Shown here in pieces: positions 16,836 through 26,276 of a DNA stretch of 64,000 nt. Source of the stretch: Bhargavaea changchunensis (GTDB lineage: Bacteria; Bacillota; Bacilli; Bacillales_A; Planococcaceae); contig NZ_JBHTCT010000011.1 of NCBI RefSeq assembly GCF_042665595.1, positions 124,001-188,000 on the forward strand, given 5' to 3'. Made by a program: the position numbers and the translations under genes. The notes under the pieces are model-generated. The model was not told the DNA's origin. It worked only from the letters and a program-made list of their open reading frames with translations, and searched no databases. How positions within the stretch are numbered: the first letter of the stretch is position 1; the number at the start of each line of letters is the position of its first letter.

Positions 16836-17522
16836 ATGACCGAAACAAAACCGTCCCGCAAGATGTTTCTTGAAGTGGTGCAGGAATTACGCACACTCAT
16901 CAGGAATGAAAACATTCGGGCAGGAGATAAACTTCCTTCCGAGCGGGTGCTTGCAGAGCGGCTCAGAACCGGACGGTCGACAATCCGGGAAGCCCTGCGG
17001 AGCCTGGAACTGCTCGGGCTGATCGAGTCAAGACAGGGAGAAGGAACATTCCTGTCCGACTTCCGCAAACATCAGCTCGTCGAAGTGCTCGCTGCATTCA
17101 TCCTGCAGGAACCGAAGTCGCTTGAGGACGTCAGCGCAACAATGCGGATCCATGAAAAGGAAGCGGTCCGTGTCTCATCCGGCCATGCGGAAATCCGCAA
17201 ACTGCCGCTCTGGGACAGTCTTATCTCAGCAGTGGAATCAGATGAGCCCTATCTGCGGGAAGACATTGTGCGGGAAGTGCTGATTGCATCCGGCAACCGC
17301 CTGTCCCTGAAAATCTGGCATCTGCTGTATCAGTATGCCGGGAAGCCCTATACGGGAGAGGCAGAGGCAGATGAACGCACTGAAATCGCGGAAATGCTCC
17401 GGCTGATCCGGAGCGGCGAGACTGAAACAGCAATTGAGGCCTATGACAGATGGACCGATATTGTACACGCTCAAAGGGGGAATACCGATGGCGATCATCC
17501 GAGAGATGTTCAAGAAAAATAA
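16836..17522 (+). CDS. GntR-family (FadR-like) transcription regulator
   Basis: A 228-residue regulator. The GntR winged helix is clear: LRTLIRNENIRAGDKLPSER, then LRTGRSTIREALRSLELLGL and SRQGEGTFL. The C-terminal helical effector domain is of the FadR/FCD kind. Start ATG 16836 follows ACAAGGAGC. Its 3' end overlaps accD by 35 bases, which ties it to malonyl-CoA synthesis; the operator at 16790 suggests it represses its own operon. The ligand may be an acyl-CoA or another fatty-acid signal, which is inference. B. subtilis has a malic-enzyme gene rather than this regulator between dnaE and accD. Confidence 0.85.
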   Translation: MTETKPSRKMFLEVVQELRTLIRNENIRAGDKLPSERVLAERLRTGRSTIREALRSLELLGLIESRQGEGTFLSDFRKHQLVEVLAAFILQEPKSLEDVSATMRIHEKEAVRVSSGHAEIRKLPLWDSLISAVESDEPYLREDIVREVLIASGNRLSLKIWHLLYQYAGKPYTGEAEADERTEIAEMLRLIRSGETETAIEAYDRWTDIVHAQRGNTDGDHPRDVQEK

Positions 17523-18348
17523 GAAACGGTACATGACCGTCCCTTCCGAGGCGGCAAAGGATATGCCGGAAGGACTCATGACGAAATGTCCGGAATGCAA
17601 GTCCATCGTCCTGACGAAGGATTTAATGAAATGTGATAAAGTCTGTCCCGATTGCGGACACCATTATAAAATGACTGCATACGAACGGGTGGACTGCCTG
17701 TTTGATGAGGACACGTTCATTCCGATGGATGAGGGGATGAAAACCGTCAACCCGCTCGGTTTCCCTTCGTATGAAGAGAAAGTGAACTCGGATGCGGAGA
17801 AGACCGGCCTGAACGAAGCCGTGCTCACGGGCATCGGTGAAATCGACGGCCAGCGCACCGCCGTGGCAATCATGGATTCTCATTTCCGGATGGGATCGAT
17901 GGGTTCGGTCGTCGGGGAGAAAATCACCCGTGCAATCGAAAAGGCAACAGAAGAAAAAATTCCATTCATCATTTTCACGGCAAGCGGAGGGGCAAGGATG
18001 CAGGAAGGCGTCCTGTCACTCATGCAGATGGCCAAGACAAGCGTTGCGCTTTCCCGTCATGCCGACCGCGGCCTCCTTTTCATATCGGTCATGACACATC
18101 CGACCACAGGAGGAGTGTCTGCAAGCTTCGCTTCTGTCGGAGACATCAACCTGGCCGAACCAAAAGCGCTGATCGGGTTTGCAGGGCGCCGGGTCATCGA
18201 GCAGACCGTACGGGAGAAACTGCCTGAAGATTTCCAGACAGCCGAGTTTTTGCTGGAACACGGACAGCTGGATGCCGTCGTCCACCGTTCAGAAATGAAA
18301 AAGACACTTTCCACACTGATCCGATTCCATACGAAGGAGGCACGCTAA
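17488..18348 (+). CDS. accD: Acetyl-CoA carboxylase carboxyltransferase beta subunit
   Basis: A 286-residue subunit which, with AccA, moves the carboxyl group from carboxybiotin to acetyl-CoA to make malonyl-CoA. The N-terminal zinc ribbon has Cys34, Cys37, Cys53 and Cys56 (CPEC...CPDC). The crotonase-type carboxyltransferase core follows, with the oxyanion-hole segment SGGARMQEG and later HPTTGGVSASFA. The ATG at 17488 follows AAAGGGGG and lies inside the end of the regulator gene. accA starts one base after the stop. Confidence 0.97.
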   Translation: MAIIREMFKKNKKRYMTVPSEAAKDMPEGLMTKCPECKSIVLTKDLMKCDKVCPDCGHHYKMTAYERVDCLFDEDTFIPMDEGMKTVNPLGFPSYEEKVNSDAEKTGLNEAVLTGIGEIDGQRTAVAIMDSHFRMGSMGSVVGEKITRAIEKATEEKIPFIIFTASGGARMQEGVLSLMQMAKTSVALSRHADRGLLFISVMTHPTTGGVSASFASVGDINLAEPKALIGFAGRRVIEQTVREKLPEDFQTAEFLLEHGQLDAVVHRSEMKKTLSTLIRFHTKEAR

Positions 18349-18349
18349 G

Positions 18350-19312
18350 ATGGTGAAGCCGCTGCCTTTTGAAGAGCCGGTTGTCCGGCTAAAGGATAAA
18401 ATTGAGGAACTGAAGAACATTACCGATGATGCGCACGTCGATATGACAGATGAAATCCGCAGTCTGGAGGAACGCCTGCAGAAGCTGGAAGCCGACATCT
18501 ACGGAAATATGACTGCCTGGGACCGCGTCCAGGTGGCGCGTCATTCAGAGCGTCCTACCACCCTTGACTATATCGCTTACCTGTTCGAGGACTTTATCGA
18601 ACTGCACGGTGACCGTGCATACGGTGATGACGCTGCCATTGTCGGCGGCATTGCTTCGTTCGGGGGCACGCCGGTGACCGTCATCGGACATCAGCGCGGC
18701 AAGGACACCAAAGAGAATATCCGCAGAAACTTCGGGATGCCGCATCCGGAAGGTTACCGGAAGGCGCTGCGCCTGATGAAGCAGGCGGAAAAATTCGGAC
18801 GTCCGATCATCTGCTTTATCGATACGAAAGGGGCTTATCCGGGCAAGGCCGCCGAAGAGCGAGGCCAGAGCGAGGCCATTGCCCGCAACCTGGTCGAGAT
18901 GGCCGGACTCCGGGTCCCGGTCATCAGCATCGTGATCGGAGAAGGCGGAAGCGGAGGAGCGCTCGGGCTCGGTGTGGCAAACCATATCCACATGCTGGAG
19001 AACTCGACATATTCCGTAATTTCGCCGGAAGGCGCCGCCTCGATTTTATGGAAAGACGCAGCCCTTGCACAGCAGGCCGCGGAAGCCATGAAAATCACCG
19101 CTGCGGACCTGAAAGAGATGGATATCATTGATGAAGTCGTTCCCGAAGTGACGGGAGGCGCGCACCGTGACGCCGCCGGTCAGGCAGAGGCGATCCGGGA
19201 AGCGATCCGTTCTTCGATGGATAAGCTTTGCCCGATGAAAACAGATGAGATTATCGAAGACCGGTACCGTAAATTCCGCAATATCGGGGTATACAAAGAA
19301 GGCGAGAACTAA
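18350..19312 (+). CDS. accA: Acetyl-CoA carboxylase carboxyltransferase alpha subunit
   Basis: A 320-residue partner of AccD in the malonyl-CoA-forming carboxyltransferase. An N-terminal helical region (about 1-75) precedes the crotonase-type core with ICFIDTKGAYPGKAAEERGQ, GEGGSGGALGLGVAN and MLENSTYSVISPEGAASILW, all typical. AAGGAGG within the accD end serves it, and the one-base gap suggests translational coupling for equal subunit yield. pfkA follows 23 bases later and may be partly read from the same transcript. Confidence 0.97.
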   Translation: MVKPLPFEEPVVRLKDKIEELKNITDDAHVDMTDEIRSLEERLQKLEADIYGNMTAWDRVQVARHSERPTTLDYIAYLFEDFIELHGDRAYGDDAAIVGGIASFGGTPVTVIGHQRGKDTKENIRRNFGMPHPEGYRKALRLMKQAEKFGRPIICFIDTKGAYPGKAAEERGQSEAIARNLVEMAGLRVPVISIVIGEGGSGGALGLGVANHIHMLENSTYSVISPEGAASILWKDAALAQQAAEAMKITAADLKEMDIIDEVVPEVTGGAHRDAAGQAEAIREAIRSSMDKLCPMKTDEIIEDRYRKFRNIGVYKEGEN

Positions 19313-19335
19313 AGATTGACCGGGAGGTTGCCCGT

Positions 19336-20295
19336 ATGAAGAAAATAGCGGTTCTGACAAGCGGCGGGGATGCCCCGGGCATGAACGCCGCCATCCGGGC
19401 GGTGGTCCGGAAAGGAATTTATGAAGATCTTGACGTCTTCGGGGTCTATAACGGATATCAGGGACTGATCGAAGGAAAAATCGAGCGGCTTGATGCGGGT
19501 TCTGTCGGGGATATCATACAAAAGGGCGGTACCATGCTTCATTCATCCCGCTGTCCCGAATTCAAGACACCGGAAGGCCGGGCGGAAGGTGTCCGGCAAC
19601 TGCGTGAACGGGGAATCGAAGGGCTGATCGTCATTGGCGGCGACGGTTCCTACCGCGGGGCCCAGGCCCTGTCGGAAGCAGGATTCCCATGCGTAGGCGT
19701 GCCGGGAACGATCGACAATGACATCAATGGCACGGATTATACACTCGGCTTCGACACAGCGCTCAATACCGTGATTGACGCCATTGACAAAATCCGCGAT
19801 ACTGCCACTTCCCATGAGCGGACGTTCATCATTGAAGTGATGGGGCGTGATGCGGGGGACCTGGCACTGTGGGCAGGAGTTGCCGGCGGTGCCGAGTCGA
19901 TCCTGATTCCGGAAAGGCCCCATGATATCGATGAAATCGTCACGAGGCTCAAGCAGGGGACCGAGCGCGGCAAAAAGCACAGCATCCTGATCGTTGCAGA
20001 GGGCGTCATGTCCGGCCAGGACCTCGCGGTGAAGCTGAAGGAAACCGCGGGAATCGAAACCCGCGTCTCCGTCCTTGGCCATATCCAGCGGGGCGGCAGC
20101 CCGACCGGCCGTGATCGCGTCCTCGCCTCGAAATTCGGTGCAAGGGCCGTTGAGGTTCTTCTTGAAGGCCGTGCGGGGGTCGCCGTTGGCATGCGAAACC
20201 ACGCAGTGATAGACTATCCTTTAACGGAAGTATTCAGCAGAAGGGAAGGCATGGAAGACGGCCTGTATGAACTTTCGAAAGAACTATCGATTTAA
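19336..20295 (+). CDS. pfkA: ATP-dependent 6-phosphofructokinase
   Basis: A 319-residue allosteric kinase converting fructose 6-phosphate to fructose 1,6-bisphosphate. TSGGDAPGMNAAIRAVVRKG near the N-terminus, IGGDGSYRGA for ATP, the catalytic PGTIDNDI segment and EVMGRDAG are present; the length is that of the Bacillus enzyme. GGGAGGTTG precedes the ATG. pyk starts 18 bases after the stop, the classic Bacillus pfkA-pyk operon. Confidence 0.98.
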   Translation: MKKIAVLTSGGDAPGMNAAIRAVVRKGIYEDLDVFGVYNGYQGLIEGKIERLDAGSVGDIIQKGGTMLHSSRCPEFKTPEGRAEGVRQLRERGIEGLIVIGGDGSYRGAQALSEAGFPCVGVPGTIDNDINGTDYTLGFDTALNTVIDAIDKIRDTATSHERTFIIEVMGRDAGDLALWAGVAGGAESILIPERPHDIDEIVTRLKQGTERGKKHSILIVAEGVMSGQDLAVKLKETAGIETRVSVLGHIQRGGSPTGRDRVLASKFGARAVEVLLEGRAGVAVGMRNHAVIDYPLTEVFSRREGMEDGLYELSKELSI

Positions 20296-20313
20296 AGGAT
20301 TGGGGCGAACGAT

Positions 20314-22074
20314 GTGAGGAAGACAAAAATCGTATGTACGATCGGACCGGCGAGTGAATCGCCTGAGATGCTGGAGCAATTGATCGGCGCAGGCATGAAC
20401 GTGGCGCGGCTCAACTTTTCCCACGGTGACCATGAAGAGCACCAGGCGAGAATCGGCAATATCCGCGCAGCTGCCGAGAAGATGAACCGGGTTGTAGGTA
20501 TCCTGTTGGACACGAAGGGCCCGGAAATCCGCACCCATAAGATGGAGGGCGGAGCGGTTGAATTGGAGAACGGTCAGGAGATCGACATCATGATGGCCGA
20601 AGTGCTCGGCAACGCAGAGCGGTTCTCGGTCACTTATGAAAAGCTTGCAGAAGACGTGCACGCCGGTTCGACAATCCTGCTGGATGACGGCCTGATCGAG
20701 CTGGAAGTCAGGGAAACAGATCCCGAAGCAGGCAGGATCCGGACGGTCATCAGGAATGCGGGGACACTGAAGGACAAAAAAGGTGTCAACGTTCCGGGTG
20801 TGTCCGTGCAGCTTCCGGGTATTACGGAAAAAGATGCATTTGATATCCTCTTCGGCATCAAAAACGGAGTGGACTTTATCGCTGCGTCGTTTGTCCGCCG
20901 TGCGTCCGATGTGATGGAAATCCGGAAATTGCTTGAGGAGAACGGTGCAGGCCATGTCCAGATCATTCCAAAGATCGAGAACCGTGAAGGTGTCGACAAC
21001 CTGGACTCCATTCTTGAGGTATCCGACGGGCTGATGGTCGCCCGCGGCGATCTCGGAGTGGAGATTCCGGCAGAGGAAGTACCGATTGTCCAGAAGCGGA
21101 TGATCGAAAAGTGCAATCAGGCCGGCAAGCCGGTAATCACTGCCACACAGATGCTCGACTCGATGCAGCGCAACCCCCGCCCGACACGGGCAGAGGCGAG
21201 CGATGTGGCAAATGCCATCCTGGACGGCTCTGATGCAATCATGCTGTCGGGTGAGACAGCTGCCGGCCAGTATCCGGCAGAGTCCGTCCGTACGATGGAC
21301 AGGATCGCCAAGACGGCGGAAGCAGCCGTGGATTACCGATCCGTCATCTCAACCCGCCGACGCGAGAAGGAAGGCAACATGACGGATGCGATCGGACAGG
21401 CCGCCGCCTACACGGCTGTCAACCTGAATGTCAAAGCCGTCATCGCGCCGACCGAGAGCGGCCAGACCGCCAAGATGATCGCAAAGTACCGTCCGGGCTG
21501 CCCGATCATCGCAGTGACGGCTTCAGACGAATGTTCGCGCAGGCTGACACTCGTCTGGGGCGTTTATCCGATCGTCGGGGAGCGCGTGAAATCGATCGAC
21601 GCCATCTTGGAGACGTCTGTCGAGGAAAGCATCAAACATAAATATGTCACCCACGGGGATGTCGTCATCATCACGGCGGGTGTCCCTGTCGGTGAAGCCG
21701 GCACAACAAACCTGATGAAGATCCACGTGATCGGTGATCTGCTGGCGAAAGGGCAGGGCATCGGCAAGGCGGTCGCATTTGGACAGGCCGCCGTCGTCCG
21801 GAATGCAGAAGAAGCGCTTGCCCGCGACATGAAGGGAAAGATCCTTGTCACTTACGGTACGGATCGTGACATGATGCCGGCAATCGAGCAGTGCGCCGGC
21901 ATGGTCGTCCAGGAAGGCGGTCTGACAAGCCATGCGGCGGTTGTCGGCCTGAATGTGGGAATTCCGGTCATCATCGGCGTGAAAAATGCCATGACCGAAA
22001 TCGAAGATGGGCAGGATCTGACGATCGACGCAGAAGCCGGCGTAGTCTACAATGGCCGAGCATCCGTGCTATAA
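20314..22074 (+). CDS. pyk: Pyruvate kinase with PEP-utiliser C-terminal domain
   Basis: A 586-residue glycolytic kinase making pyruvate and ATP from PEP and ADP. TKIVCTIGPASES, LNFSHG, the Mg/K motif MVARGDLGVEIP and TQMLDSMQ are present. The last about 110 residues are the extra PPDK-like domain of Bacillales enzymes, with GGLTSHAAVVG. The start is GTG at 20314 (MRKTKIVCTIGP). An ATG two bases earlier is immediately followed by TGA in another frame and cannot serve. The ribosome site is weak, which suggests coupling to pfkA. Confidence 0.97.
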   Translation: MRKTKIVCTIGPASESPEMLEQLIGAGMNVARLNFSHGDHEEHQARIGNIRAAAEKMNRVVGILLDTKGPEIRTHKMEGGAVELENGQEIDIMMAEVLGNAERFSVTYEKLAEDVHAGSTILLDDGLIELEVRETDPEAGRIRTVIRNAGTLKDKKGVNVPGVSVQLPGITEKDAFDILFGIKNGVDFIAASFVRRASDVMEIRKLLEENGAGHVQIIPKIENREGVDNLDSILEVSDGLMVARGDLGVEIPAEEVPIVQKRMIEKCNQAGKPVITATQMLDSMQRNPRPTRAEASDVANAILDGSDAIMLSGETAAGQYPAESVRTMDRIAKTAEAAVDYRSVISTRRREKEGNMTDAIGQAAAYTAVNLNVKAVIAPTESGQTAKMIAKYRPGCPIIAVTASDECSRRLTLVWGVYPIVGERVKSIDAILETSVEESIKHKYVTHGDVVIITAGVPVGEAGTTNLMKIHVIGDLLAKGQGIGKAVAFGQAAVVRNAEEALARDMKGKILVTYGTDRDMMPAIEQCAGMVVQEGGLTSHAAVVGLNVGIPVIIGVKNAMTEIEDGQDLTIDAEAGVVYNGRASVL

Positions 22075-22089
22075 TTTAATTAAGAACTC

Positions 22090-22124
22090 AAGACGCCCTG
22101 GCCGGAACGGCAGGGCGTCTTTCG
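22090..22124 (+). terminator. Terminator after pyk
   Basis: AGACGCCCTG (22091-22100) pairs with CAGGGCGTCT (22111-22120). The T tract is short, so read-through into fxsA is possible. Confidence 0.8.
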
Positions 22125-22139
22125 AAAGGATTTTGCATT

Positions 22140-22526
22140 TTGAAATGGCTGTTCCTTTTATTTATCGTTGTCCCGACAACCGAATTGGCGGTTCTTCTTT
22201 ACGCGGGAAGCCATATCGGAGTATTTGAAACGATCCTTCTGATCCTCCTGACTGCCGCTGCCGGATCCTACTTGGCAAAGCGTGAGGGGCTGCGGGCTTG
22301 GAAGGATATCCGTAAGCAGGCGGCAGAAGGGTATCCCCCGGGCGATGCCGCCATGGACGGACTGTTTGTTTTGGCCGGTGGTCTCCTGCTCCTGTTCCCG
22401 GGCTTCATTACGGATGTGGCCGGCTTGTTCCTCCTGATCCCGGGAGTAAGGAAAATACTGAAACCGGTTCTCTACAGGCAGATCCGTAAAAAGATGAAAA
22501 AAGGCAGCGTGGTCATTATCCGCTGA
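22140..22526 (+). CDS. fxsA: FxsA family membrane protein
   Basis: A 128-residue inner-membrane protein of the FxsA/YtzA family, with hydrophobic segments near residues 3-20, 25-45 and 75-100 and a basic C-terminus (RQIRKKMKKG). FxsA of E. coli affects phage exclusion when overproduced; the Bacillus role is not established. It starts at TTG 22140 with GAAAGGA nine bases upstream. It lies after pyk as in B. subtilis. Its last 11 bases overlap the end of the convergent ytvI gene. Confidence 0.85.
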   Translation: MKWLFLLFIVVPTTELAVLLYAGSHIGVFETILLILLTAAAGSYLAKREGLRAWKDIRKQAAEGYPPGDAAMDGLFVLAGGLLLLFPGFITDVAGLFLLIPGVRKILKPVLYRQIRKKMKKGSVVIIR

Positions 22527-23478
22527 ATGCGGGCATCTTTCTGATGCGTGCCGCAACAAACAGCAGAATCGGACTTAACACGATACCGGCCAGTCCGAAC
22601 AAGAGAATTGAGGCTGCTGTAATGAAGAACGTGTGGGATGGCCTGAGCTGGAATGTCGCCGCCCACATCCGAGATTCTGCAATCTGCCTGGTCAGCATGA
22701 CAAAGACGTAGAGTACGATGAGCGCGGCGCCGAGAAGAGGGTTGCCGCTGATCAGGTAGTAGGCAGCCATCGGAATCAGGAAAATCCCGATGCCGAGAAA
22801 CGGCAGGCTGTCCGCCAGGGCGATCAGAAAAGCCCGGCCGACCGGCGAGCCGAAACCGAGTGCCGCAAGGCCGATGCTCAGGATGGCGAATGTCAGCAGA
22901 ATCAGCCTGAGCTCTACGAAGAGGAATGTTCCGAAGAGGCTGCCGCCTTCAAGGAACATTCCTCTTGCTTTTTTCCTGGCGGCCGCAGGGAGGGCGGCCA
23001 GGAACCAGAAGCGGTCCCTCGCAGACTCGTATAAGGCAAAGTAAAATGCAAGCAGGAAAAGGATAAAAGAGAACACTTGACCAAATGCAGATTGGATCAT
23101 GCCGGCCGAGGAATCAATCAGATTATCGCCGGCCGCGGACACGGCTGTTTCTGCATAGGCCAGCCAGCCGGAAGCGACCGGATGGTCAAAGTGTATGGAG
23201 GAAAGCGCGGCGCGTATTGCCGGAAGGGCCAGAATGATCTGCTGGAGTGCGAAAAGCAGCGCAAAAGCCGCAGATGCCAGAATCAGAAGTTCTGCAAGAA
23301 GAGCGGCCGCAGGGAGCGGAATGCGGAGCCGTTGTTTCATGAACGAGACAGCCGGTGAAGCGATATAACCCGCCAGTACAGCCAGTGAAAGCTGGGGCAG
23401 GAAAAAACAGAGGGCTGCCCCGGCAGCGATCGGGCCGTAAGTTTTCACCCCTTTTTGGAATCTGATGCCGGTTTTCAC
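22516..23478 (-). CDS. ytvI: AI-2E family transporter, YtvI-like sporulation membrane protein
   Basis: A 320-residue polytopic membrane protein of the AI-2E/PerM family; about seven or eight hydrophobic helices are visible. The conserved C-terminal segment ALADSLPFLGIGIFLIPMAA marks the family. The B. subtilis relative at this locus, YtvI, is annotated as a sporulation membrane protein; what it transports is unknown. The GTG at 23478 is chosen because AGGAG lies nine bases upstream. It runs opposite to citZ and shares a 225-base divergent region with it. Confidence 0.82.
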   Translation of the reverse strand: MKTGIRFQKGVKTYGPIAAGAALCFFLPQLSLAVLAGYIASPAVSFMKQRLRIPLPAAALLAELLILASAAFALLFALQQIILALPAIRAALSSIHFDHPVASGWLAYAETAVSAAGDNLIDSSAGMIQSAFGQVFSFILFLLAFYFALYESARDRFWFLAALPAAARKKARGMFLEGGSLFGTFLFVELRLILLTFAILSIGLAALGFGSPVGRAFLIALADSLPFLGIGIFLIPMAAYYLISGNPLLGAALIVLYVFVMLTRQIAESRMWAATFQLRPSHTFFITAASILLFGLAGIVLSPILLFVAARIRKMPAFSG

Positions 23479-23572
23479 CTTTTCACGCTCCTGTTTTCAG
23501 CCGGTTTTTTTAATGCTTCGTCCTTCTTTTAGCTTGTTCTGCCCAAGCATAAAAGAAAATCATGCATTTCCA

Positions 23573-23601
23573 TTCACAAAAATGTAAGAAATGATTATAA
23601 T
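23573..23601 (+). promoter_or_regulatory. Sigma-A promoter of citZ
   Basis: TTCACA (23573-23578), 17 bases, TATAAT (23596-23601). It is one of the strongest promoter matches in the window. Confidence 0.8.
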
Positions 23602-23606
23602 GTTCT

Positions 23607-23621
23607 TGTAAGCGTTTAACA
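23607..23621 (+). promoter_or_regulatory. cre-like catabolite control site at citZ
   Basis: TGTAAGCGTTTAACA resembles the CcpA cre consensus (as TGTAAGCGTTAACA) with one extra T in the right arm. It covers the predicted start of transcription. citZ of B. subtilis is under CcpA control, so the site makes biological sense, but the inserted base lowers certainty. Confidence 0.5.
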
Positions 23622-23703
23622 GATGGTACAAGCTTCATATGGCCAAAACCCGGTTTTTTTTATGCCCGGGCAAAGGCATTATAGGAAAAAAGGAGAGATT
23701 GAT

Positions 23704-24819
23704 ATGACTGCAACACGCGGACTTGAAGGAGTAGTGGCTGCCGAGTCTTCCATCAGCTCCATCATCGACGATACACTTACATACGTCGGTTATGACATTG
23801 ATGATCTCGCGAATCATGCAAGTTTTGAAGAAGTCGTTTATCTTCTTTGGCACAAGCGCCTGCCTAAAGCGGACGAGCTGTCGGAACTGAAGCAGCAGCT
23901 TGCCGACAATATGGCAGTGCCTCAGGAGGTGCTTGACCACTTCAAGACTTATCCGATCGAAAGCGTACACCCGATGGCAGCACTCCGCACAGCGGTTTCG
24001 CTCTTGGGATTGTATGATGAGAAAGCGGAATACATGTCCGACGAAGCCAACTATGAAAAAGCCATCAAACTCCAGGCCAAAGTTGCGACGATCGTGACTG
24101 CATTTTCCCGCATCCGCAAAGGCGACGAGCCGGTTGCGCCGAAGAAGGAACTCAGCTACGCTGCGAACTTCCTTTATATGCTGAACGGCAAGGAGCCTGA
24201 AGCGCTCGAAGAAGAAGCGTTCAACAAGGCGCTTGTCCTCCACGCAGACCATGAGCTGAATGCCTCCACATTCACTGCACGCGTATGTGTCGCTACTCTT
24301 TCCGACATCTACTCCGGTGTGACAGCGGCAATCGGCGCACTTAAGGGACCTCTCCACGGCGGCGCCAACGAGCAGGTCATGAAGATGCTCACCGAAATCG
24401 GGTCTCCGGAAAACGTCGAATCCTATATCCAGGAAAAGCTGGACAACAAGGAAAAGATCATGGGCTTCGGCCACCGTGTCTACCGCAAGGGCGACCCGCG
24501 TGCAAAGCACCTGCGTGAAATGTCCGAGAAGCTGACGGGCCTTACAGGACAGGAAGACCTCTACAAGATGTCGGTCCAGATCGAAGAGCTTGTGACAGGA
24601 CAGAAGAATCTGCCTCCGAACGTCGACTTCTATTCGGCATCGGTCTACCATTCGCTCGGCATCGATCACGACCTCTTCACGCCGATCTTCGCGGTGTCCC
24701 GCATGTCCGGCTGGATCGCACATATCCTTGAACAGTATGCGAATAACCGCCTGATCCGTCCGCGTGCAGAATACGTGGGCCCAGGCATGCAATCCTACGT
24801 TCCTGTAAATGAACGCTAA
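23704..24819 (+). CDS. citZ: Citrate synthase
   Basis: A 371-residue enzyme condensing oxaloacetate with acetyl-CoA, the entry step of the TCA cycle. The catalytic histidines lie in LHADHELNASTF, GPLHGGANEQV and MGFGHRVYRKGDPRA, followed by the C-terminal NVDFYSASVYHSLGI with the catalytic aspartate. The ATG at 23704 follows AAAGGAGAG; the frame is open upstream through the leader but without a ribosome site. It is first in the citZ-icd-mdh cluster, as in B. subtilis. Confidence 0.97.
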   Translation: MTATRGLEGVVAAESSISSIIDDTLTYVGYDIDDLANHASFEEVVYLLWHKRLPKADELSELKQQLADNMAVPQEVLDHFKTYPIESVHPMAALRTAVSLLGLYDEKAEYMSDEANYEKAIKLQAKVATIVTAFSRIRKGDEPVAPKKELSYAANFLYMLNGKEPEALEEEAFNKALVLHADHELNASTFTARVCVATLSDIYSGVTAAIGALKGPLHGGANEQVMKMLTEIGSPENVESYIQEKLDNKEKIMGFGHRVYRKGDPRAKHLREMSEKLTGLTGQEDLYKMSVQIEELVTGQKNLPPNVDFYSASVYHSLGIDHDLFTPIFAVSRMSGWIAHILEQYANNRLIRPRAEYVGPGMQSYVPVNER

Positions 24820-24846
24820 TTGTATGTGAAATAGTGTACAATGTTA

Positions 24847-24866
24847 GGGACGGCAACCGCCGTCCC
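24847..24866 (+). other. Hairpin between citZ and icd
   Basis: GGGACGGC (24847-24854) pairs with GCCGTCCC (24859-24866) across loop AACC. There is no T run, so it is more likely an mRNA processing or stability element than a terminator. Confidence 0.6.
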
Positions 24867-24905
24867 CTACTTGTGAACAAAGATAGAATCAGGAGGAATT
24901 CAACA

Positions 24906-26174
<1,269 letters not shown>

Positions 26175-26210
26175 TCGGCAAGGCATTTTCTGCCGAATAT
26201 CGGGAATACG

Positions 26211-26242
26211 AAAGGGAGGAGCCCAGGCTCCTCCCTTTTTCA
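26211..26242 (+). terminator. Terminator between icd and mdh
   Basis: AAAGGGAGGAGCC (26211-26223) pairs with GGCTCCTCCCTTT (26226-26238) and is followed by T residues. Confidence 0.88.
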
Positions 26243-26276
26243 TGCAAAAATCTTCCACTGCAAAGGAGAGAGCGCA

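Noticed and set aside
20312..20317. ATG directly followed by TGA at the pyk start, as a possible minimal start-stop regulator
   Set aside because: The spacing to any ribosome site is poor and the overlap with the GTG start of pyk is most simply chance.
23635..23680. Short CCGGG/AAAACC pairings in the citZ leader as an attenuator
   Set aside because: The stems are very short and there is no T run in a suitable place.
24820..24842. TTGTAT and TACAAT as a separate icd promoter
   Set aside because: The boxes are only 11 bases apart and the extended -10 is absent; icd can be read from citZ.
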